Origin: Colivicinus sp022776215
Lineage (GTDB): Bacteria; Bacillota_I; Bacilli_A; Erysipelotrichales; Erysipelotrichaceae
Direction: 5' to 3'
Assembly (NCBI GenBank): GCA_022776215.1
Contig: JALFIR010000004.1
Coordinates: 1-27,074 of the forward strand
DNA: 27,074 nucleotides
The translations under genes were made by a program, and so were the position numbers. The notes under the pieces are model-generated. The model saw only the letters and a program-made list of their open reading frames with translations. It was not told the DNA's origin and ran no database searches. Numbering within the stretch: the first letter of the stretch is position 1; every line of letters starts with the position of its first letter. Shown in pieces: positions 7,175 through 15,652 of the stretch.

Positions 7175-8446
7175 ATGTTAAGAAACAGTAGTATTTATCA
7201 AGTATTTGTCAGAAATTATAAGGGGGAAGGTAAGTTTAAAGATTTAATTAACGATATTAAAAGAATAAGCGATATGGGCTTTGAATATTTATATCTATGT
7301 CCTATTCATCCGATTGGTAAGGTTAATAGAAAGGGTACTTTAGGTTCCCCTTATGCCATAAGTAATTATTATGAAATCAATGAAGAATATGGCGGTATGG
7401 AAGATTTTGATGATTTAGTTAAAGAGTGCCACAATAATAATCTAAAGATAATGATTGATATCGTTATTAATCATAGTTCTCCTGATTGTGTTTTTACTTT
7501 AACTAATCCTGAATTCTATTATCGAAATAATGAAGGCAATTTTGGCAATCGTGTAGCTGATTGGACTGATGTCATTGACTTTAATTATGATAATAAAGCT
7601 TTAAGAGAAGAAATGATTAAGATGTTGTCATTTTGGGCTAATAAGGGTGTTGATGGTTTTAGATGTGATGTTGCATCCCTTGTTCCATCTGACTTTTGGT
7701 TAGAGGCAAAAGAAGCTATAAGTAAGATTAATAAAGACTTTGTATGGCTTGGTGAAAGTGTTGAATTTGAATTCATCGAGGTGATTAGAAAACTTAGCTT
7801 TAAAGCCTTTACTGATTACGAATTATTTGAAGCCTTTGATATGTTGTATAGCTATGATATTAAGTCTTTTATTAATGATGCCTTTATTAATGAAAAGAAT
7901 TTAAATATGTTGGCTAGAATGATTAATTATCAAAATTCTGAGTTTAAATTAAATAATCTAAAAGTTAAATATCTAGAGAATCATGATAATGAAAGAATCT
8001 ATACTTTATTAAAGAAGAATAAGAATAAAGTATTAAATTATTTAGCTTTCATTTATCTACAAAGAGGTGTTCCTTTTGTCTATGCAGGACAGGAGGCGTG
8101 GTGTGAACATAAACCGACTTTATTTGATAAGGATATGCTAGATTGGTCTAATTATGATGAAACTTATGTTGAACTAATTAAGAAACTTAACTCTTTAAGA
8201 AAATTAGATATCTTTAAAGATGAGACATATTGCCATGTAGGTGAACATGAAGATTATTTCGATGTTACTTTAAGCAGTGAAAAAGAAGAATATTATGGTA
8301 TCTATAATGTCTTGGACTTAAAAGATAAAATGAAGACTGAATTAAATGATGGAGCTTATATTAATTTGATTGATGATAAGGAAGTTATAATCACAAATAC
8401 TGAAGTAGATTCTTCTTGTTTACCATTGTTTGTAAGAGTTAAATGA
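7175..8446 (+). CDS. Cytoplasmic GH13 alpha-amylase-family glycosidase
   Basis: A 423-aa alpha-glucan-acting enzyme of the (beta/alpha)8-barrel GH13 family. The four conserved regions are present: D-I-V-I-N-H (95-100), G-F-R-C-D-V-A with nucleophile D165, W-L-G-E-S with acid/base E194, and E-N-H-D with D271. There is no signal peptide, so it acts inside the cell, probably on maltodextrin, trehalose phosphate or storage glucan; the exact substrate cannot be read. It is short for the family, with a reduced domain B and a small C-terminal beta domain. The ribosome site before the ATG is weak. It follows the guaB terminator by about 20 nt and has its own terminator, so it is probably monocistronic. 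Confidence 0.88.
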   Translation: MLRNSSIYQVFVRNYKGEGKFKDLINDIKRISDMGFEYLYLCPIHPIGKVNRKGTLGSPYAISNYYEINEEYGGMEDFDDLVKECHNNNLKIMIDIVINHSSPDCVFTLTNPEFYYRNNEGNFGNRVADWTDVIDFNYDNKALREEMIKMLSFWANKGVDGFRCDVASLVPSDFWLEAKEAISKINKDFVWLGESVEFEFIEVIRKLSFKAFTDYELFEAFDMLYSYDIKSFINDAFINEKNLNMLARMINYQNSEFKLNNLKVKYLENHDNERIYTLLKKNKNKVLNYLAFIYLQRGVPFVYAGQEAWCEHKPTLFDKDMLDWSNYDETYVELIKKLNSLRKLDIFKDETYCHVGEHEDYFDVTLSSEKEEYYGIYNVLDLKDKMKTELNDGAYINLIDDKEVIITNTEVDSSCLPLFVRVK

Positions 8447-8472
8447 TTGAGTGCTTAAGTACTCAATTTTTA
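8447..8472 (+). terminator. Rho-independent terminator of the GH13 gene
   Basis: TTGAGT (8447-8452) pairs with ACTCAA (8461-8466), with further pairing CTT/AAG inside, followed by TTTTT. Confidence 0.8.
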
Positions 8473-8749
8473 ATATTTAGGGTAGGAATTTTATCATTTA
8501 TCGGCAACTATATTATGAAAGGAGATGACGACATCTTAGATAATTGTTTTTTGATAAAGTTAGAAATGCTAGTTCTTATTGTGATTGATAATTAAATAAG
8601 TATAGCAGGGATAATAACGGATGTCGTTTAGATGATTTATGCATTGTTTAAAGATTGATAGTGGATGATGTGGCATTTTTTATGTCATGTTTGTTGAATA
8701 TTAATTTTTAATAACGTTTATTGTGTATTTAACTTAGAAGAAGGAGCAA
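8473..8749. other. Gene-free stretch at the left border of the accessory island
   Basis: No convincing gene lies here. A 26-codon frame at 8515-8595 has no ribosome site. ACGACATC (8528-8535) and GATGTCGT (8620-8627) could pair over 84 nt but may be chance. A ribosome site AAGGAG near the end (8741-8746) serves the small frame that follows. Confidence 0.4.
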
Positions 8750-8922
8750 ATGAAAATGGCAATGGAAATTTTTTTACAAATATCGTATTGAGCGATCCAA
8801 AAGAAGTCCAAATGTTTATAGATGCAAAAAAATTAATTAGATCATCAATTGCTCCATTGTTAACAGATTTAGATGAGATTCGAAATCTTTTAGGAGTTGA
8901 AACTTATAACGACAAAAAATAG
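8750..8922 (+). pseudogene. Small gene split by a -1 frameshift at a T7 run (or programmed frameshift)
   Basis: AAGGAG (8741-8746) precedes an ATG at 8750, whose frame reads M-K-M-A-M-E-I-F-L and stops at 8789-8791. The -1 frame is open across the same point and continues from the T-run to a TAG at 8920-8922. It reads F-F-T-N-I-V-L-S-D-P-K-E-V-Q-M-F-I-D, then A-P-L-L-T-D-L-D-E-I. The joined product would be about 58 aa, soluble and acidic. The junction T-TTT-TTA (8770-8776) is a classic slippery heptamer, but loss of one T from a run of eight gives the same picture. I do not recognise the protein. It lies just upstream of the abiF RNA promoter. Confidence 0.5.
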
Positions 8923-9031
8923 TTAGCGTGCGATTTATATTCTTGACATGATAGAATTGCTTGGAAAAAGTTGCTGTAGTGGATATAGAGAATATTTAAT
9001 TAAGCTATGTTAACACAAAGATTTTAATAAT

Positions 9032-9060
9032 TTGACAAATAGTATTAAATACTTTAGACT
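9032..9060 (+). promoter_or_regulatory. Strong sigma-A promoter of the AbiF RNA
   Basis: Consensus TTGACA (9032-9037), a 17-bp spacer and TAGACT (9055-9060). Initiation is expected near 9067. Confidence 0.85.
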
Positions 9061-9065
9061 ATCTT

Positions 9066-9136
9066 TAGTGATCGTTCTGTAGAAACTTGCGAAGCCTACA
9101 GGCGGGGGAGAGCCTAAGGTTTCTCCCTCTTTTTTT
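9066..9136 (+). ncRNA. AbiF-associated structured RNA (probable RNA antitoxin)
   Basis: About 70 nt between a consensus promoter and an intrinsic terminator. The RNA folds as a hairpin CTGTAG (9077-9082) with CTACAG (9096-9101), whose loop holds a small inner CTT-GCG-AAG stem, then a second hairpin that is the terminator. A conserved non-coding RNA just upstream of abiF genes is an established motif. For characterised AbiF systems the RNA has been shown to act as antitoxin. Position, size and two-hairpin layout fit. Family membership here is inferred from position and the AbiF gene, not from a covariance-model search. Confidence 0.72.
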
Positions 9137-9137
9137 G
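9104..9137 (+). terminator. Intrinsic terminator between AbiF RNA and abiF
   Basis: GGGAGA (9106-9111) pairs with TCTCCC (9122-9127), extended by two more pairs at the base, followed by a run of T to 9136. Most transcripts should stop here and yield free RNA. Read-through is needed to express abiF, whose ribosome site starts 3 nt after the T-run. Confidence 0.85.
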
Positions 9138-9149
9138 TTGGAGAATGAT

Positions 9150-10082
9150 TTGAAAGAACAAAAGAAATTTGTTACTTTTGATGAACAAGTTGATTTAATA
9201 ATAAACGATAAACATATTACTGTGGTGGATAGAGAAAATGCTAAAGATATCTTATCTAGAATTGGGTATTTTCCATTAATGGAAGGCTATAAACATTTAT
9301 TTAGGAAACAAAATTCAAATATTTATAAAACTGAAACTACTTTTGATGAAATAGTTAATCTTTATTATTTTGATGAAAAACTTAGAGAATTATTTTTGAG
9401 ATATCTGTTACAAATTGAAAGACATTTAAGGACGTTGATTTCTTATTATTTTGTTGAATGTTATGGAATTTCTCAAGACGAGTATCTTAACGTTAACAAT
9501 TATAATAAAGCTAGAAAAAATGTTATTAACAAATTAGTTGTAATACTAGAAAAAACCACCAATACAACAGATTATAACTATATAAATTATTATCGAGATA
9601 CCTATGGCAATTTGCCACTTTGGGTAACTACTAATGTTCTTACTTTTGGTAGTTTATCCAAAATGTTTACTGTATTACCTCAATCAATTAAATCTAGAAT
9701 TTGTAAACATTTCAATAATATAAACCAAAATCAAATGGATAGTTTTTTATCTGTACTAACAAAATATAGGAATGTTTGTGCACATGGCGAATGTTTGTTT
9801 TCTTACAAAACCGTGGATTCTATTTCTGATACATCATTACACGAAAAATTAAAACTTCCTAAAAAGGGCAATCAATATATAAAAGGGAAACAAGATTTAT
9901 TTGCGGTAGTAATTGTATTTAGGTATCTTTTGCCAAATGGTGACTTCTTAACTTTTAAAAGAAAACTAATTATGGAGATTGAAAATGTCGTTCAACTAAA
10001 CCAACATGTCTCAAGGGAAGAACTATTGGATCTAATGGGTTTTTCAAATAATTTGATAAGGATATCAAGATATCAACTTTGA
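9150..10082 (+). CDS. abiF: AbiF / Abi_2-family HEPN abortive-infection toxin
   Basis: A 310-aa protein of the Abi_2 (AbiD/AbiF) family, linked to phage abortive infection and thought to share ancestry with Cas13. The N-terminal region (K-x-F-V-T-F-D-E-Q-V-D-L, then S-R-I-G-Y-F-P-L) is typical. The first HEPN helix bundle contains I-E-R-H-L-R-T-L-I-S-Y-Y-F (89-101). The second has the HEPN signature R-N-V-C-A-H, R207 to H212, so ribonuclease-like chemistry is plausible. The start is TTG at 9150, with GGAG 6 nt before it. A longer frame from a TTG at 9087 would translate through the RNA and terminator and adds 21 non-conserved residues. Codon choice favours AAA and ATA more than the flanking housekeeping genes, suggesting acquisition. 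No protein antitoxin gene is adjacent. Confidence 0.9.
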   Translation: MKEQKKFVTFDEQVDLIINDKHITVVDRENAKDILSRIGYFPLMEGYKHLFRKQNSNIYKTETTFDEIVNLYYFDEKLRELFLRYLLQIERHLRTLISYYFVECYGISQDEYLNVNNYNKARKNVINKLVVILEKTTNTTDYNYINYYRDTYGNLPLWVTTNVLTFGSLSKMFTVLPQSIKSRICKHFNNINQNQMDSFLSVLTKYRNVCAHGECLFSYKTVDSISDTSLHEKLKLPKKGNQYIKGKQDLFAVVIVFRYLLPNGDFLTFKRKLIMEIENVVQLNQHVSREELLDLMGFSNNLIRISRYQL

Positions 10083-10102
10083 ATCAAAAATAACTATATT
10101 TA

Positions 10103-10130
10103 AAAGAGAATGACATAGCGCATTCTCTTA
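10103..10130. terminator. Bidirectional terminator between abiF and rnhC
   Basis: AGAGAATG (10105-10112) pairs with CATTCTCT (10121-10128) with an 8-nt loop. A-rich and T-rich flanks give U-tracts in both directions; it overlaps the rnhC stop codon. Confidence 0.75.
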
Positions 10131-10976
10131 TTTATTCTCAATCTTCTTATAATTCGCAAAGTGAAGCTTTGCTACTTCATTAAGTCTATCCTTACCATAC
10201 TTTTGAATAAAGATGAGGGCATCATTATCTACCTTCTCATCAGCACCCTTATGGAAAGTCATCTTATATTTGCGTTCTATTTCAGACATCTTCGTTAAAA
10301 AAGCGAATCTCGCGATTACTGATGCAGCAGCTACGGCAGGATATTTAGACTCAGCCTTAGTTTCAAATACTAAATCATGATAAACTTCAGCATCTTCTCT
10401 TAAATATGAATAATAAAGATTTTCAGGCGCAAATTGATCAACATAGGCAGCCTTAGGAATGATATATCCTTTCTTTAAAAGATTGATATAAGCCTTATTA
10501 TGCAATTTAGCCTTAATCGCATTTAAATTGTAATGATCATGAACAGTGTTATATTGTTTATTCTCAAGAATCAATAAAGAATGCTTAAGTTCCTTCATTA
10601 AAGTAGGACCAACTTTAATAATATGTTCATCAGTTAATTGTTTACTATCAGTGATATGTAACTTATCTAACAAAGGAAATTGATCTTCTTCTACAATACA
10701 AGCACAAACACAAACTGGTCCAAAGAAGTCTCCAGTTCCCACTTCATCAGAACCTGCTTGTCTACATACTTTCTTTTCAATAAAGTCTTGAGCATAAAAA
10801 AGGGCATCACTACCTTGGAATACTACTTTATCATTAGTATAAATAGAAATAGTAAGGCCTTCTCTACTTATAAAAGTATCAATATATTCATTTTTAGATG
10901 GTTTGATATCGTCTTTAAAAGTTTCTTTAATCTTGTTAATCTTATCTTTTGGTAATTTTAGTGAAAATGTGTTCAT
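10128..10976 (-). CDS. rnhC: Ribonuclease HIII
   Basis: Cleaves the RNA strand of RNA-DNA hybrids, such as R-loops and primers, in the cytoplasm. The 282-aa protein has the N-terminal TBP-like substrate-binding domain (about 1-65) typical of HIII. The type 2 RNase H core follows, with G-S-D-E-V-G-T-G-D-F-F-G-P-V (from about 74) supplying the Asp-Glu pair, then D-S-K-Q-L, Y-V-D-Q-F, and A-A-A-S-V-I-A-R-F. rnhC divergent from cvpA-mutS2 is the arrangement seen in Bacillus. There is no ribosome site before the ATG at 10976-10974; a -10-like TAAACT lies 6 nt before it, so a leaderless message is possible, although its -35 is poor. Confidence 0.95.
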   Translation of the reverse strand: MNTFSLKLPKDKINKIKETFKDDIKPSKNEYIDTFISREGLTISIYTNDKVVFQGSDALFYAQDFIEKKVCRQAGSDEVGTGDFFGPVCVCACIVEEDQFPLLDKLHITDSKQLTDEHIIKVGPTLMKELKHSLLILENKQYNTVHDHYNLNAIKAKLHNKAYINLLKKGYIIPKAAYVDQFAPENLYYSYLREDAEVYHDLVFETKAESKYPAVAAASVIARFAFLTKMSEIERKYKMTFHKGADEKVDNDALIFIQKYGKDRLNEVAKLHFANYKKIENK

Positions 10977-10985
10977 ATAATTAGT

Positions 10986-11014
10986 TTAACACAAACAAAA
11001 ATATCCTTTATACT
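10986..11014 (+). promoter_or_regulatory. Promoter of the cvpA-mutS2-uvrC operon; predicted leaderless start
   Basis: TTAACA (10986-10991), a 17-bp spacer and TATACT (11009-11014). The -10 box ends 6 nt before the cvpA ATG, so the first transcribed base should be the A of ATG. No ribosome site exists in between. Confidence 0.7.
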
Positions 11015-11020
11015 ATAGAT

Positions 11021-11629
11021 ATGGTTATTTCGAGTGCATATTTTACATATTTAAACCTAGCCTTAATTATCCTATACCTAGCATTTGTAGTTATCGGATA
11101 TAAGAATGGTTTAATCTTACAAATCGTTGATTTGGTATACAACATACTAGCTCTATTCATTGGTTACTTCTTAGCTCCAATACTAGCTAGTCATTTTCCT
11201 ATTGTGAAACTAGATGAAGTCTATATGGCCTTAAAACTAAATGTTTTAATGGATACTCTTATCTATATGATAATCGTCTTTATCTTATTAAAACTACTTT
11301 ATCTAATTATTAAACCTTTGTTTGGCTTTGTCTCAAAGATCCCTTTGATTGGCTTTGTCAATGATATTGGTGGTGCCTTAATGGGCATTGTTAATGCGAC
11401 TATTGTGGTTTTATTGTTCTGTATGTTGTTAAATACACCTTTATTTAAAAATGGAAATGAAGTAAAAGAGAAAACATATTTAAAGACTATTAATGGTTTA
11501 TCTTACAAGGCTTTAGAATTTTCAATGGATCATTTTGACTTTCAAAAAGAATTCAAAGACTTTGATATAGATAAGACAAGAATGGCCTTTGACAAGTGGT
11601 TAGAAGAACAAGGTGTTTTTGATGAATAA
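11021..11629 (+). CDS. cvpA: CvpA family membrane protein
   Basis: A 202-aa integral membrane protein with about four hydrophobic spans: residues 9-27, 35-55, 78-100 and 115-140. Family members are linked to colicin V production in E. coli and elsewhere to envelope stress, with no known enzymatic role. The family pattern shows in G-Y-K-N-G-L-I-L-Q-I-V-D (25-36) near the N-terminus and the glycine-bearing third and fourth spans. The C-terminal 60 residues are charged and cytoplasmic. It heads the repair operon. In Bacillus the equivalent locus has zapA before it and polX after it; both are absent here. Its end overlaps mutS2 by 8 nt. Confidence 0.85.
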   Translation: MVISSAYFTYLNLALIILYLAFVVIGYKNGLILQIVDLVYNILALFIGYFLAPILASHFPIVKLDEVYMALKLNVLMDTLIYMIIVFILLKLLYLIIKPLFGFVSKIPLIGFVNDIGGALMGIVNATIVVLLFCMLLNTPLFKNGNEVKEKTYLKTINGLSYKALEFSMDHFDFQKEFKDFDIDKTRMAFDKWLEEQGVFDE

Positions 11630-13892
11630 TTATAATCATTTAGACTTAGATAAGGTTAAAGATTTAGTTTGCCAATATACTAGTATTAAACAAGCAAATG
11701 ACTATATTCAAAATGAAGAAATTATCTTTAATCCTCTAGTAATTAAATCAAAACTTAATGATAGTGAAGAAGCTTTAACTTTATTAAAAAAAGACTTCAA
11801 TCTATCTTTTGATGGCATTGTTGATATTGGTGATATCTTAGTAAAGGCTTCTAAAGATATTTGTTTAGATGGATATGAATTAGCCAGTGTTTTAACATTC
11901 TCTAATCATTGTCTAAGAATCAAAAATAGAATGAGTAGTCTAAGTGATGACTTAAATATTAAGGGTTATAGTGAATCTTTATTCATAGATGAAAACTTAA
12001 TCAAAAGAATTGATAAGGTAGTGGATATTAACGGCAACATCAAAGAAGATGCTAGTCCTAAGCTTAAGTCTATCTTTGAATCTATTAATAGAAATGCTGA
12101 TCATATAAGAAGTGCTTGCGCTACATTTGTGACAAGACATTCATCTTCTTTACAAGAAAATAATGTTTTTACTAGAAATGATAGAATAGTTTTCTTATTG
12201 AAGAATTCAGATAAACATAAATTCAAAGGCTTCCAATATGGTACTAGTGCTTCTGGCTTAGCCACTTATGTAGAACCTGAAGAATTTGTAGAATTAAATA
12301 ATAGGACTCTTGCTTTAGAAAACGAAAAGTTAGAAGAAGTTAATAGAATACTAAGAGAAGTATCTTATTTTGTAGGCAAGGTAGCTTCCTTATACCAATT
12401 TAATTTTGATTCTTTAGTTAAATTAGATGTGATCTTTGCTAAGGCTGAATATGGTTTTTATAATTCAGGCTGTGTAGCTAGTATCAACTATGATCATAAT
12501 CTATATATCAAAGACATAGCTCATCCTCTAATTGATTCAAAGAAGGTGGTCTTAAATACTTATACTTTAAGCAATCCATATAGAGGAATTGTAATATCTG
12601 GTACCAATACTGGTGGTAAGACCGTTGGATTAAAGTTAATTGGCCTATCTGTTTTAATGTCATATCTAGGTATTCCCGTACTAGCTAGTAAGGCTGATAT
12701 ACCTTTCTATGAAAATGTCTATATTGATATCGATGATAATCAATCAATCACTAATGCCTTGAGTACTTTTAGTGCCCATATTTCAAATATTAATAATATT
12801 TTAAATAGAGCCAATGAAAATTCTTTAATTTTGATTGATGAACTTATTTCAGGTACCGATCCTAAAGAAGCTCAGGCAATCTCTTTAGCTATTTTAAAAG
12901 AAATCTTAAGATCTAAGGCTTACTTTGTTATTACAACCCACTATGATGATATTAAGGAGTTTGCCTATAACGAAGAATCTATTTTGTTAAGTTCTGTTGG
13001 TTTTGATATGGAAAAGTTAAAGCCAACTTATAAGTATATTGAAAATTCTATTGGTGTTTCTAATGCGATAGATATCGCATCACGTTATTTTGATAATCAA
13101 AGACTGATTGAGGATGCTAAGGATTATTTGAAGCTTAATCTATCTAAACAAGAAGAATTGATTGAAAGATTGGCTAAGGAAATAGCAGAGAATGAATCTA
13201 TTAAGAAGACTTTAAGTGAAGAATTAGAGAAAAATAGGTTGTTACAGGTGAAACTTGATACAAAGATAGCTGAATTTGAGAAAGAAAAAGATATTATAAG
13301 AGAAAAGTATCATAAGGAATTAAATGACTATATCGAAAAGATAAAGGAAGAAGCTTATGATAAGTTAGAAAGTATCAAGGATAAGGAAGATGAAAAAGTT
13401 ATTCATGAGATTAGTAATTTAAAGAAGAATACTTCAAAGATTGAAAAGAAACCGGTAGTTTTTGAAGTCGGTGATCTTGTTAGAATTGGTGAATCTAATG
13501 GTGTTGGTGATATTGTTGAATTAAATGGCAAAAATGTAAGTGTCAATGTAAGAGGAATGATTATTAAGACTAAGACTAATAATCTAACTAAGTTGCCTAA
13601 GAAACAAGTTAAGAAAGAATATGTGCCAAGACAGAGAATGGAAAGAGTAAAAAAAGAAATCAACTTAGTAGGTGAAAGAGTTGAAGATGCTTTAGCTTTA
13701 CTTGATCCATACTTAGATAGTGCCTTTGGCTCAGGACTAAGCGAAGTAAAGGTCATCCATGGTGCTGGTACTGGACAACTTAGAAATGGTATTCGTGAGC
13801 ATCTTAAGAAAAATAAGATTGTCAAGGAATTTGGCAATGGTGATATATATGATGGTGGCGGTAATGTTACTATCGTTAAGTTTAAGAAATAA
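11622..13892 (+). CDS. mutS2: Endonuclease MutS2 / ribosome-rescue factor
   Basis: A 756-aa ATPase of the MutS2 family, reported to act on recombination intermediates and, in Bacillus, on collided ribosomes. The helical core is followed by Walker A G-T-N-T-G-G-K-T (327-334; usually GPNTGGKT), S-T-F-S-A-H-I (about 381), and Walker B L-I-L-I-D-E (402-407). A long coiled coil spans about 507-602, then a KOW-like segment and a C-terminal Smr domain (from about 680) with H-G-A-G-T-G at 713-718. The usual LDLRG start of the Smr domain reads I-N-L-V-G-E-R here, so nuclease activity may be altered. The ATG at 11622 overlaps the cvpA stop and has AAGGTG upstream; a GTG at 11613 is less likely. Confidence 0.96.
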   Translation: MNNYNHLDLDKVKDLVCQYTSIKQANDYIQNEEIIFNPLVIKSKLNDSEEALTLLKKDFNLSFDGIVDIGDILVKASKDICLDGYELASVLTFSNHCLRIKNRMSSLSDDLNIKGYSESLFIDENLIKRIDKVVDINGNIKEDASPKLKSIFESINRNADHIRSACATFVTRHSSSLQENNVFTRNDRIVFLLKNSDKHKFKGFQYGTSASGLATYVEPEEFVELNNRTLALENEKLEEVNRILREVSYFVGKVASLYQFNFDSLVKLDVIFAKAEYGFYNSGCVASINYDHNLYIKDIAHPLIDSKKVVLNTYTLSNPYRGIVISGTNTGGKTVGLKLIGLSVLMSYLGIPVLASKADIPFYENVYIDIDDNQSITNALSTFSAHISNINNILNRANENSLILIDELISGTDPKEAQAISLAILKEILRSKAYFVITTHYDDIKEFAYNEESILLSSVGFDMEKLKPTYKYIENSIGVSNAIDIASRYFDNQRLIEDAKDYLKLNLSKQEELIERLAKEIAENESIKKTLSEELEKNRLLQVKLDTKIAEFEKEKDIIREKYHKELNDYIEKIKEEAYDKLESIKDKEDEKVIHEISNLKKNTSKIEKKPVVFEVGDLVRIGESNGVGDIVELNGKNVSVNVRGMIIKTKTNNLTKLPKKQVKKEYVPRQRMERVKKEINLVGERVEDALALLDPYLDSAFGSGLSEVKVIHGAGTGQLRNGIREHLKKNKIVKEFGNGDIYDGGGNVTIVKFKK

Positions 13893-15652
13893 TGGATATT
13901 AAAGATAAATTAAAGACCTTACCTTTAAAGCCTGGTTGTTATTTAATGAAAGACAAGGATGGTAATGTCATCTATGTTGGGAAAGCTATTAATTTAAAGA
14001 ATCGTGTGAATTCTTATTTTAGGGGTGCTCATGATTATAAGACAACTAAATTAGTTAAGAATATTGTAGACTTTGACTATATTGTCGTTAATAGTGAGAA
14101 GGAAGCTTTAATACTAGAATATAACTTAATCAAAAAGTATGATCCTTACTACAATATTGTCTTTAAGGATGATAAGTCATATCCTTATATTCTTTTAAAA
14201 GATGGTGATATACCTTGTGTTGAAGTAATTAGACTTAAGAAGAATAATCGTAAATATAAGGGTAGACTATTTGGTCCTTATCCTGATATTGGGGCCGCTA
14301 GAAATACCGTAGCTTTAATTAATAGACTATATCCTACAAGAAAATGTAAGAATCTTGGTAATGAACTATGCCTTTATTATCATATTAACCAATGTCTTGG
14401 TTATTGTGTTAAGGATTATGATAAAGAAGCTTGTCTTAAGACAAAGAAAGATATCATTTCTTTTCTTCAAGGTGATACTAAGGATATCGTTAAAGACTTA
14501 AAAGAGAAGATGAATAAGGCTAGTGAACAACTAGATTTTAAGAGTGCCATTATTTATCGTGATTTAATAAATGATATTAATGTATCTGTTAGTAAACAAG
14601 TTATTGAACTTCATGAGAAGGAAAGTTTTGATGTCTTTAACTATTTTGTCTTAGATGGCTATATTGCGATAACGGGTTTAAATATCAGAAATGGTATTCT
14701 TTTAGGTAGTGATAAGATGCTAGATTATCTTGTTGGTGACCCCGAAAATTATGTTTCTAGTTATATTTATCAATATTATCAAATTAATCAAACAGTCAAA
14801 ACCTTATATGTTCCTGAAAACTTATTGGGCTATTTACAAGGCTTAGATGGAATAGAAGTATTAAGTGTTACAAAGGGTAAGCGTAATCAACTATTACAAC
14901 GTGCTTTAAGTAATAGTGAAGAGGCTTTAAGACAAAATAAGGCTATCTTAACTTCTAAGGAAGTATATTACGATAGTATTAGTAAGGAATTTGAACGTAT
15001 TTTTGGTAAGAAAATAAATAGAATTGAACTATTTGATAACTCTCATTTAGCAGGTACTAATACAGTAGCGGCTATGGTTGTTTATAAAAACTTTAAGCCT
15101 TCTAAAAAAGATTATCGATTATTTAAATTAGAGGAAGGTGCTGATGATTTAAAGTCGATGAAAGAAGTAATCTATCGAAGATACTTTAGGGTCTTGAAAG
15201 ATGATTTAGAAAGACCTGATTTGATTATTGTTGATGGTGCGATGATTCAAATAGAAGCTGCTAAAGAGATTTTAGAATCTTTAGACTTAGATATCACACT
15301 ATGTGGTTTGGGCAAGGATGATAGTCATAATACCGCTTATTTGATGAATTCTAACTATGAAAAGATTGATATCAGTCCTGATAGTAATGTCTTCTTCTTT
15401 TTAGCAAATGCTCAAGATGAGGTCCATCGTTTTGCGATTACTTATCATAAGAAATTACGTAATAAGAATACTTATAAGTCTATCTTGGATGATATTGAAG
15501 GCTTGGGTCCTAAGACTAGGTTGAAGTTATTGAAGCAATATAAGACTATCTCTAACTTAAGGGAACAATCTCTTGAAGAATTAAAATCAGTTTTAAATGC
15601 TAAGGTGGCTGAAAGATTGTATAATAAGTTACACGATGATAAAGAATCTTAA
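13892..15652 (+). CDS. uvrC: Excinuclease ABC subunit C
   Basis: Makes both incisions in nucleotide excision repair with UvrA and UvrB. The 586-aa protein has an N-terminal GIY-YIG nuclease (P-G-C-Y-L-M then V-I-Y-V-G-K-A, 14-32) and four Cys (C152, C160, C168, C172) in the place of the iron-sulfur cluster known in UvrC. A UVR UvrB-binding helix pair lies about 195-232. The RNase H-like 3' nuclease has F-D-N-S-H with D382, V-D-G-A with D448 and D-E-V-H-R-F-A around H512. C-terminal helix-hairpin-helix repeats contain I-E-G-L-G-P-K-T-R. Its ATG shares one base with the mutS2 stop (TAATG), so translation is coupled. Confidence 0.97.
   Translation: MDIKDKLKTLPLKPGCYLMKDKDGNVIYVGKAINLKNRVNSYFRGAHDYKTTKLVKNIVDFDYIVVNSEKEALILEYNLIKKYDPYYNIVFKDDKSYPYILLKDGDIPCVEVIRLKKNNRKYKGRLFGPYPDIGAARNTVALINRLYPTRKCKNLGNELCLYYHINQCLGYCVKDYDKEACLKTKKDIISFLQGDTKDIVKDLKEKMNKASEQLDFKSAIIYRDLINDINVSVSKQVIELHEKESFDVFNYFVLDGYIAITGLNIRNGILLGSDKMLDYLVGDPENYVSSYIYQYYQINQTVKTLYVPENLLGYLQGLDGIEVLSVTKGKRNQLLQRALSNSEEALRQNKAILTSKEVYYDSISKEFERIFGKKINRIELFDNSHLAGTNTVAAMVVYKNFKPSKKDYRLFKLEEGADDLKSMKEVIYRRYFRVLKDDLERPDLIIVDGAMIQIEAAKEILESLDLDITLCGLGKDDSHNTAYLMNSNYEKIDISPDSNVFFFLANAQDEVHRFAITYHKKLRNKNTYKSILDDIEGLGPKTRLKLLKQYKTISNLREQSLEELKSVLNAKVAERLYNKLHDDKES

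Noticed and set aside
8515..8595. 26-codon frame in the gap after the GH13 gene
   Set aside because: No ribosome site before its ATG and no recognisable sequence.
8528..8627. 8-bp inverted repeat ACGACATC / GATGTCGT
   Set aside because: Arms are 84 nt apart with no supporting structure between; likely chance.
9087..9149. Upstream extension of abiF adding 21 residues from a TTG at 9087
   Set aside because: It would translate the RNA hairpin and terminator. The residues do not resemble the family start, and GGAG sits correctly for the TTG at 9150.
11613..11621. GTG start for mutS2 at 11613
   Set aside because: The ATG at 11622 is better spaced from AAGGTG and fits the overlap style of the operon.
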